Below the pieces are notes generated by a model. It made no database searches and was not told the DNA's origin. It was given only the letters and a program-made list of their open reading frames with translations. A DNA stretch of 48,671 nt from Candidatus Latescibacterota bacterium. Lineage in GTDB: Bacteria > Latescibacterota > UBA2968. The position numbers were made by a program, and so were the translations under genes. The stretch lies in the NCBI GenBank assembly GCA_022821275.1, contig JAJEDY010000086.1, positions 1 to 48,671 of the forward strand, given 5' to 3'. Position 1 is the stretch's first letter; every line of letters begins with the position of its first letter. Below are positions 42,867-48,671 of this stretch, in pieces.

Positions 42867-45014
42867 ATGTCGCTCAAAATTTTGGATACGGCTGTCAATT
42901 GCGTTACGATGCAGGTGGATTGCAAAAACACACGGGGGATGCGGATCTATCGGGCGGATCGGGCGGATGGTGCATTTGAAGAAGTTGGTGTTGCCCGAGA
43001 GGACCGGTTTGTGGATGTGGCGGATTTGATACCGGGGAAGACTTATTGTTATATCGCCGTTGGTTCTGATCGGTACCCCGAGCAGGACGAGTTAAAGGAT
43101 ATGGAACTCGTTGAGGCACAGGTGCCCCGCGCGCCCTGTGAGAGAGAGGTAGAGCTGACACAAAAGGCAGAGGCATTTGAGATTCGGATGGGTGGGTATG
43201 TAGATGAGTCGAATGCTGTGACTCTTGGGCCAGAGGTGTATTGCCCGGGGCCAAATTCGAGTATGCCGCCTTATGATCAGGTGTTTGAGCCAAATCTGTA
43301 TGCGGTGATCGAGAATACGGGTGAGATAGATGTGGTGAATCCGTGGTTGGTGGCAAACGGACAGCGGGATTGGTGGTCGGTTGAGACGATGGCGAAAGAG
43401 GCGATAGGTGAGCGGGATTTGGATGAAGAAGAGCGGATGATGGCGTTGTGGCAATTTGTGGTGGATGAGGTTTACGATAGCCGATGTGGGATGTCGTGGT
43501 ATGACGATGTGAGCGATCCGGTGAAGTTGTTTAATGCGTATGGGTTTGAAGGGTGTATAGGGTATGCGATTGCCACGAGTCGGTTGGGTGAGGGGATGGG
43601 GGTGAAGTCGCGGGAGGTATGGGTTGGTGGTATTCTGGATGGGCATGGTCGAGGGCGGCAGTGCAGTCATACGATTTTTGAAGCGTGGGCAAATGGGGCG
43701 TGGCATTTGCTCGATACAGATCAGATGGTGTTTTTCTTAAAACGCGATAATCGCACGGTGGCCAGTGTCGCTGATCTGGCGCGGGATCCAGAACTGATGA
43801 GCAGGTCGCACAGGAACCTGGGGCTGGCGGGAAAGGATCTGGCGGAGAAGGATTATTACAGCGCACAGTTCGAGAATCGGGAATTTGTGTATCCGACCAA
43901 TCCGAGTGCCTCATGGACGCAGAAAGATGGCCGTGTGCAACAGGATACGACGCAGTTGCCGCCGCCCCATACGATGGCGATGCGCTTGCGGCCGGGCGAG
44001 AAGTTGGTGCGCTATTGGGAGCAGGTGGGCAAGACGGTGGTGCGGGGGCGTCGGCTGCACCCAGAGGTGCGGTATTCCAACGGCAAGCTGATCTATCGGC
44101 CCAATCTGCGAAATCCACTGGCGTTGCAAGGATTAGAACGGCATGTGAACGTGGTGCAGGAAGTGTCGAAGCGGTTGCCTGCTGTTCACCCGATTCAGGA
44201 ACAGTGCGTTTCTCGATTGGTCTGGAAGATATGTTCGCCATACCCAATTGCCGGAGCGAGGGTGGGTTTGTCCTACAGACGGGCGAGTCGGGAAGACGGT
44301 CTTGAGGTATTGCTGTCTCTGGATGGAAAGGACTGGCGGTCGGTCTGGGTGGCAGCGGGACATCGAGCAAGTGCATGTGTCGATCTGGACTGGTATTTGA
44401 ATCCGGCTTTGTTCGACTGGCGGGGAGATTGGGATCCGGGATGGCGGGTTGGGCCGCGTTATGAATATTATGTTCAGGTGGCGATGTGGGCTGGTGCGAA
44501 TGCCGGTGATGTGGGGGTGGACAAGATCTGGTTTGATACGGATTTGCAGTGTGCAACGCGATCTTTGCCATCGCTTTTCTGTGGCGAAAACCGCATTCAA
44601 TATCGAGATGAGACAAAGGGAAAACGGAATGTTCGGATCATTTATGGGTGGCAGGAGGAACATCGCATCAAACCGCCGGATATACCCGAACCGGTTTTCC
44701 CGGATGACGGTGTAGAGTTAGATCAGACGGATTTCGAATTTCGTTGGAAAAGCCCCGATGGAAACGGGTCAGAGGTGGATGATTATCACGTACAGGTGAG
44801 CAGGTACCCGGATTTCAGGTGGTGCGTATGTCCCGCTTTTGACCGGTATGTGAGCCGCACGGCATACGCGGGGAAGACGCGTTGGCAACCGCAGTTTGGG
44901 GGACTGTTGAATCAGGGTGAGCGATATTATTGGCGCGTGCGTGCGAGAAATGCACAAGGGGTGTGGAGCGATTGGTGCCGAGCGTTCTCGTTTCGCAGTT
45001 TTCAGAAGGATTGA
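42867..45014 (+). CDS. Transglutaminase-like protein with FN3-like ends
   Basis: The 715-residue protein has an FN3-like N-terminus (GMRIYRADRADGAFEEVGV, PGKTYCYIAVG). A transglutaminase-like core follows at about residues 190-290, with candidate triad Cys in FEGCIGYA (near 229), His in CSHTIFEAW (near 267) and Asp in LLDTDQ (near 283). Next come a beta-rich region and a C-terminal FN3-like domain (DDYHVQVSRYPDFRW, RYYWRVRARNAQGVWSDW). This architecture suggests a protease or peptidoglycan/protein-modifying enzyme. No signal peptide is seen at the start chosen by GGAGGGAGGATCAGAG. The closest named family is the transglutaminase-like superfamily; the function is not known. Confidence 0.7.
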   Translation: MSLKILDTAVNCVTMQVDCKNTRGMRIYRADRADGAFEEVGVAREDRFVDVADLIPGKTYCYIAVGSDRYPEQDELKDMELVEAQVPRAPCEREVELTQKAEAFEIRMGGYVDESNAVTLGPEVYCPGPNSSMPPYDQVFEPNLYAVIENTGEIDVVNPWLVANGQRDWWSVETMAKEAIGERDLDEEERMMALWQFVVDEVYDSRCGMSWYDDVSDPVKLFNAYGFEGCIGYAIATSRLGEGMGVKSREVWVGGILDGHGRGRQCSHTIFEAWANGAWHLLDTDQMVFFLKRDNRTVASVADLARDPELMSRSHRNLGLAGKDLAEKDYYSAQFENREFVYPTNPSASWTQKDGRVQQDTTQLPPPHTMAMRLRPGEKLVRYWEQVGKTVVRGRRLHPEVRYSNGKLIYRPNLRNPLALQGLERHVNVVQEVSKRLPAVHPIQEQCVSRLVWKICSPYPIAGARVGLSYRRASREDGLEVLLSLDGKDWRSVWVAAGHRASACVDLDWYLNPALFDWRGDWDPGWRVGPRYEYYVQVAMWAGANAGDVGVDKIWFDTDLQCATRSLPSLFCGENRIQYRDETKGKRNVRIIYGWQEEHRIKPPDIPEPVFPDDGVELDQTDFEFRWKSPDGNGSEVDDYHVQVSRYPDFRWCVCPAFDRYVSRTAYAGKTRWQPQFGGLLNQGERYYWRVRARNAQGVWSDWCRAFSFRSFQKD

Positions 45015-45137
45015 TGGAATAGGCAAAGCTGAGGGAATGCAGAGTAAGTCGAGAAAAATAAATCTGATTTTTTAGCATATCTCTGCGAAAGTTGTTAGAT
45101 TAGGTAATATGTCGTTTACTTGGCAAAGGGTTATCTA

Positions 45138-46166
45138 ATGAACAAAAGGTCTGTTACCATCAAAGATATTGCAAGGCAGTTGGGGATTTCGTATTCAACC
45201 GTTTCACGTGCGCTGTCTCCACACGCTTCGGTATTGGTGAAGGAGAAGACCCGAGAACTGGTGCGCCAAACAGCCGCCGATATGGACTACAGTCCCAATT
45301 TGATGGCGCGGGGAATTGTGATGGGAAAGACGGGTACACTGGGTTTGTTGACCTATCAGATATTCCAGGAGGCGTTTGGGAATCAGACCGATCAGATATT
45401 GCGTGCGGCTGACGAGCATGAGTATCAGATCATGATGGGTGTGGCCTCTGGCCGGGTTCCTGAAAGTTCACGGGCTGACGAGACTGTGCAGATCAGGCAA
45501 TTGATTTCCTGGGGTGTAGATGGACTTTTGATTCATACGCGGGGAGAAGAGGGAGAGTCAGAGCGCATTTTGGATGCTGTGAAGGGACAGGTGCCAGTGG
45601 TGACATTGCACTATCCAGTTGAAGATCTGAGCGGCGTTGTGTTAGATCATGTATCGGATTTTTACGAGGTCACAGAGCATTTGATCAAGCTGGGTCACGA
45701 GCGGGTTGGGTTTATTGGAGAGGACTGGAATGGGTCCAGCCCTGTTTCAGGTAGGGGTAAAGGGTATTTGCAGGCGATGCAAAAGCATAGCATGACGCCT
45801 GAACACATACCTGTTAGCGATATTTTAGCAGAATCTGGGTATCGTCAGAGCAAAGAACTCGGTGATCGGTTTACAGCCCTTGTATGCCGGGATGATTATA
45901 CGGCAATAGGCGTTTGTCGGGGGCTATGGGAATCGGGTATTCGCGTACCCGATGATGTAGCTGTGGTGGGTAATGGCAATATAGAAGCTGCTGCTTATAT
46001 GACGCCGGCACTAACCACGCTGGTAACGCCTTACGAGGCGATTGCTCAAGCGGCGATGGATTTGATGTTGGAGCAACTCGAGGGACAGGATACGCCGCGG
46101 CAAATAACTATGAGATCTGATCTGGTGGTAAGGGAATCGTGTGGAGCTAACAATAGTAAAGAATGA
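45138..46166 (+). CDS. LacI-family transcriptional regulator
   Basis: The 342-residue regulator has a full N-terminal LacI helix-turn-helix (VTIKDIARQLGISYSTVSRA) and hinge region (DMDYSPNLMARG). The periplasmic-binding-like effector domain follows (DGLLIHTRG, HERVGFIGEDW, ALVCRDDYTAIGVCRGL, PDDVAVVGNG). ATG 45138 is chosen because AAAGGG lies seven bases upstream. Such proteins repress sugar-use genes until a sugar or sugar-acid binds. The targets may be the catabolic genes upstream or its own promoter. A tandem copy without the DNA-binding domain follows at 46444. Confidence 0.93.
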   Translation: MNKRSVTIKDIARQLGISYSTVSRALSPHASVLVKEKTRELVRQTAADMDYSPNLMARGIVMGKTGTLGLLTYQIFQEAFGNQTDQILRAADEHEYQIMMGVASGRVPESSRADETVQIRQLISWGVDGLLIHTRGEEGESERILDAVKGQVPVVTLHYPVEDLSGVVLDHVSDFYEVTEHLIKLGHERVGFIGEDWNGSSPVSGRGKGYLQAMQKHSMTPEHIPVSDILAESGYRQSKELGDRFTALVCRDDYTAIGVCRGLWESGIRVPDDVAVVGNGNIEAAAYMTPALTTLVTPYEAIAQAAMDLMLEQLEGQDTPRQITMRSDLVVRESCGANNSKE

Positions 46167-46178
46167 TAGAAAAAATAC

Positions 46179-46207
46179 TTGACATTGGACCAGATATCAG
46201 GAATAAT
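46179..46207 (+). promoter_or_regulatory. Near-consensus sigma70 promoter upstream of the truncated LacI copy
   Basis: A perfect TTGACA (46179-46184), 17 bases, then AATAAT (46202-46207) gives 11 of 12 matches. Transcription from about 46214 would yield a leader of some 230 bases before the truncated regulator. Confidence 0.65.
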
Positions 46208-46278
46208 TGTAATATATTTGGTATATCTTTAAGTCAGGTAAATACAAACGTATGCAAACGCGGTTTATAAATAAAAGC

Positions 46279-46314
46279 CGAACGAGGATAGGTCCTGTCA
46301 GACGACCCCGTTCG
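46279..46314 (+). other. Stem-loop in the leader of the truncated LacI copy
   Basis: CGAACG (46279-46284) pairs with CGTTCG (46309-46314), and inside it GGTC (46291-46294) pairs with GACC (46304-46307). No T-run follows, so it is not a simple terminator. It lies 70 bases after the predicted transcription start. Confidence 0.4.
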
Positions 46315-46343
46315 ACCCAAATGCACAACGTAAAGCACTGTGC

Positions 46344-46412
46344 TATATAAAATATAATTCAAGGGAAAGTGTCGCGCAAGTAGCATATTTAGTGGGATGA
46401 AACAGAATAAAT
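46344..46412 (+). pseudogene. Possible relic of a helix-turn-helix segment
   Basis: One frame reads YIKYNSRESVAQVAYLVG, stop, NRIN, stop. The ESVAQVAYLVG part looks like the second recognition region of AraC regulators, or like the first helices of a LacI head if a frameshift is allowed. It lies directly upstream of the truncated LacI copy. The stretch is short and could be chance. Confidence 0.3.
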
Positions 46413-46443
46413 TAAACTGGTCTCGCTGTGAAAATCGTTCGAT

Positions 46444-47328
46444 ATGGACTATAGCTTCAAATTGATGGCGCGAGGGATTGTAATGGAGAAAACGGATACA
46501 CTGGGGTTGCTGGCCTACCAAATTTCCCTGAAGACGTTTGGGATTATAATCGATTGCCTCTTGAGGGAGGCCAATAGGCAGAATTATCAGTTACTGATGA
46601 GAGTGGCTTCTGATCGAATTCCTCAGAATCCGCTGGAAGATCAGATCATGCAGGTCAAGCAGTTGATTTCCCGCGGCGCAGATGGGCTTTTAGTTCATAC
46701 GCGGGGAGGCGAAGGAGAATCAGAGCGCATTTTGGATGCGGTAAAGGGACGTGTGCCAGTGGTGACATTTTTCTATCCAACTCAAAATCTCAGTGGGGTC
46801 GTATTGGACCTTGTATCGGATTTTTACGAGGTCACAGAGCATTTGATCAATTTGGGTCACGAGCGGATCGGATTTATTGGAGAGGACTGGAATGAGTCCA
46901 GCCCGCTTTCAAACAAGGGTAAGGGGTATCTTTTAGCGATGCAACAGCACGGTCTGACGCCCAACCGCATACCTGTTAGCGACATCTATTCAAAAGCGGG
47001 GTATCGCCTGGGGAAAGAGCCTGGTGGCCAATTTACGGCTCTTGTATGTCGGGATGATTATACGGCAATAGGCGTTTGTCGGGGCCTGCGAGAATCGGGT
47101 ATTCGCGTACCTGATGATGTAGCTGTGGTGGGTAATGGAGATATAGATGTAGCGGCTTATATGATGCCGTCACTGACGACGTTGGCAACTCCTTACGAAG
47201 CGATTGCTCAAGCCGCCGTAGATCTGATGCTGGAACAACTCGAGGGGCAGGACAAGCCAGGGCAAGTAACTCTGAGGTCTGATCTGGTTGTACGGGAGTC
47301 GTGTGGGGCTAACAAAAGCGAAAAATGA
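46444..47328 (+). CDS. LacI-type effector domain lacking the DNA-binding head
   Basis: The 294-residue frame is a close tandem copy of the regulator at 45138 from its hinge onward (MDYSFKLMARGIV, DGLLVHTRGGEGESERILDAVKG, FTALVCRDDYTAIGVCRGL, PDDVAVVGNGDI, RSDLVVRESCGAN). The first 45-50 residues with the helix-turn-helix are missing. An in-frame TGA lies five codons upstream, so the head is not simply misannotated. No good ribosome site precedes the ATG. It could be a decaying duplicate, or a stand-alone ligand-binding or dimer-partner protein that modulates the full regulator; the intact reading frame favours recent origin or selection. Confidence 0.75.
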   Translation: MDYSFKLMARGIVMEKTDTLGLLAYQISLKTFGIIIDCLLREANRQNYQLLMRVASDRIPQNPLEDQIMQVKQLISRGADGLLVHTRGGEGESERILDAVKGRVPVVTFFYPTQNLSGVVLDLVSDFYEVTEHLINLGHERIGFIGEDWNESSPLSNKGKGYLLAMQQHGLTPNRIPVSDIYSKAGYRLGKEPGGQFTALVCRDDYTAIGVCRGLRESGIRVPDDVAVVGNGDIDVAAYMMPSLTTLATPYEAIAQAAVDLMLEQLEGQDKPGQVTLRSDLVVRESCGANKSEK

Positions 47329-47367
47329 TAGAAATGTCGAATCTCAGTCCTTTGTGTTGTGGTGTGC

Positions 47368-47404
47368 AAAAAGGTGACCGAATAAAAGTTCGGTCGCCTT
47401 TTTT
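47368..47404. terminator. Bidirectional rho-independent terminator
   Basis: AAAGGTGACCGAA (47371-47383 with flanking A) pairs with TTCGGTCGCCTTT around a TAAAAG loop, with one G-T pair. Six T follow on the forward strand and five on the reverse. It separates the convergent truncated LacI copy and cytochrome c peroxidase genes. Confidence 0.88.
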
Positions 47405-47406
47405 AG

Positions 47407-48516
47407 TTATTTAGGAAATTTAAATGGTGGCTCAATGTGGAGCCAGTTGATGCCGTTGAGTGCTTTGAGGAAGGCGATCAGGTCCTGTTTTTCGGCATAG
47501 GTGAGATTGAGGGGCGTAATCAATTCATCGAGAAATGGATTGGGAGTACCGCCTTTGTCGTAAAATTCGATGATTTTCTGCAGGGTTTTAATGCTGCCGT
47601 TATGCATATAAGGAGCTGTGCGTGCAACTTCGCGCAGGGTAGGTGTTTTCATTGCGCCAAAGTGTTCTGGCTTTTGGGTTTGTGCGTAACGCCCGGGATC
47701 GATGCCTTTGATGTCTTCTAAATTGCCAGTTTTTTCGTAAGTGGAAAGATCGATGCGATCCCAGCCCGTACCGATGTTGTGAAAGTCTTCGTCGGTGTAG
47801 TTGAATCCCATGTGGCAAAGTGTACAGCGCGCTTTGGTGCGAAAGAGGCGCAGACCCCGGATGGCGGATGCGGACATGGAGCCTCTGGGACCGCCGTATT
47901 CGAACAAATCGTAGGGCGATTCGCCAGAGATCAGCGTGCGTTCGAAAGTGGCTAAGGCTTTGGCGATGCGGTCGGACGTGATGGTGCTGTCTCCAAATGC
48001 GGCTTTGAAGTGGGGGCGGTAACCGGAGATGGCTGATAAAGTGGCGACGACCTGCTCGAGGGTGTTGCCCATTTCTGTGGGACTCTGGATGGGGATGAGG
48101 GCCTGTTCTTCGAGGGAAACAGCCCTGCCGTCGTAAAAATAAATCGTGCCGTAGGCCCGGTTGATGAGGGTGGGTGCATTGCGCCTGGGGGTCTGACCGT
48201 CAATACCGGTGGGCAAGACGCGGCCATCGGTAAAGGCGCGATGGGGCTGGTGGCAAGAGCCACAGGCTATGCTGCCGTCTCTGGAGAGCCGCTTGTCGAA
48301 AAATAGGAGTTTGCCCAGGGCTATTTTAGTCTGGGTGAGGGGATTGTCTTTGGGAATGCTGTTGAGATAGCGGATTTCGTCATGGCCCAATGGCACGCGG
48401 GGTATGTCGCCACTATATATGGCTATTGGAGAGGCGATTAGCAGGGCGCAGAGAAGTGTGAGGCGGATTGGCATGGTGAAGTGTGAAGTATGAGGTTTGA
48501 AGTTTGAAGGGGTCAT
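47407..48516 (-). CDS. Di-haem cytochrome c peroxidase family protein
   Basis: This 369-residue protein has two haem c sites, CGSCH (residues 85-89) and CTLCH (231-235), in the arrangement of bacterial cytochrome c peroxidase/MauG proteins. LGKLLFFDKRLSRDGSIA precedes the first, and MKTPTLREVARTAPYMHNGS follows the second. It reduces H2O2 or oxidises a cofactor or protein in the periplasm. A signal segment (MPIRLTLLCALLIASP) begins at residue 15. Two starts are possible. The ATG at 48516 has GGAG five bases upstream but adds 14 residues read from repeat DNA; the one at 48474 gives a standard signal peptide but has no ribosome site. Confidence 0.88.
   Translation of the reverse strand: MTPSNFKPHTSHFTMPIRLTLLCALLIASPIAIYSGDIPRVPLGHDEIRYLNSIPKDNPLTQTKIALGKLLFFDKRLSRDGSIACGSCHQPHRAFTDGRVLPTGIDGQTPRRNAPTLINRAYGTIYFYDGRAVSLEEQALIPIQSPTEMGNTLEQVVATLSAISGYRPHFKAAFGDSTITSDRIAKALATFERTLISGESPYDLFEYGGPRGSMSASAIRGLRLFRTKARCTLCHMGFNYTDEDFHNIGTGWDRIDLSTYEKTGNLEDIKGIDPGRYAQTQKPEHFGAMKTPTLREVARTAPYMHNGSIKTLQKIIEFYDKGGTPNPFLDELITPLNLTYAEKQDLIAFLKALNGINWLHIEPPFKFPK
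48475..48512. repeat. GAAGTGTGAA repeat inside the peroxidase N-terminus
   Basis: GTGAAGTGTGAAGTATGAGG and a following GTTTGAAGTTTGAAGG belong to the family seen at 11233 and 13128. It lies between the ribosome site and the signal-peptide ATG of the reverse-strand peroxidase. Confidence 0.6.
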
Positions 48517-48671
48517 CCCGTCTCCAGCCCCTTAGAAGCTGTTTTAAAAACCCGAACAGTCTTTGAAAAGTTGTCAAATCAACCGCCTGATGCTAGCCAA
48601 AACGCCCCATATCGCCGATATATCCACCCTATTTGCCTAATTTTTTGCTCCGATTCAGGGCTTACCGATAA
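48517..48671. other. Unassigned window edge
   Basis: No gene or known element is recognised. The sequence includes GAAGCTGTTTTAAAAACCCG and is AT-richer than the genes nearby. It could be the edge of an insertion sequence but no transposase is visible. Confidence 0.3.

Noticed and set aside
48517-48671. Insertion-sequence end at the right window edge
   Set aside because: Sequence feel only; no inverted repeat pair, target duplication or transposase can be shown here.

Overview
The window looks like the chromosome of an uncultured Gram-negative bacterium of the FCB group, most like Latescibacterota (or the ecologically similar Poribacteria). This is inferred from gene content: a TonB-dependent receptor with an N-terminal carboxypeptidase-regulatory domain, a PorV/PorQ-type barrel next to a secreted protein with a type IX-like C-terminal domain, many phytanoyl-CoA dioxygenase (PhyH) genes, two DUF6785-type membrane proteins, Gfo/Idh/MocA and RraA enzymes, a sulfatase, and short repeats scattered between genes. 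I recognise no rRNA, tRNA, CRISPR array or transposase.

Layout. 1-750: a Rieske oxygenase that has lost half of its cluster domain. 1000-8974: a TIM-barrel isomerase, then an outer-membrane set (small barrel, TonB receptor, large secreted protein, PorV-like barrel). 9255-15033: DUF6785 membrane protein, sodium/solute symporter, zinc-type dehydrogenase and PhyH oxygenase, with repeats in most gaps, closed by an unusual branched terminator. 15420-19650: a reverse-strand, AT-richer, tightly packed four-gene cassette (winged-helix protein, AAA ATPase, PIN nuclease, DNA methyltransferase). It looks like an acquired defence or DNA-modification system that I cannot match to a named one. 19973-26002: aldo/keto reductase, RraA-like lyase, Gfo/Idh/MocA oxidoreductase, sulfatase, ThuA protein and fatty acid hydroxylase-type membrane enzyme. 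26168-33486: two long paralogues, each with two PhyH-like domains, around an orphan PurN and a DHDPS-family lyase, then another PhyH gene and a Gfo/Idh/MocA gene. 33612-45014: propeller-PHP protein, two PhyH genes, esterase, ceramidase-like hydrolase, second DUF6785 protein, oligogalacturonate lyase-like propeller and a transglutaminase-like protein. 45138-47328: a LacI regulator and a tandem copy without its DNA-binding domain. 47407-48516: di-haem cytochrome c peroxidase.

Taken together, most genes fit uptake and oxidative or hydrolytic breakdown of complex organic matter (sulfated or uronic sugars, lipids, modified small molecules), with transport by TonB, DUF6785 and SSS proteins. No substrate can be fixed from sequence. 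The two most interesting items are the four-gene cassette and the two-domain PhyH proteins, whose first domain seems to have lost its iron site while the second keeps candidate ligands.
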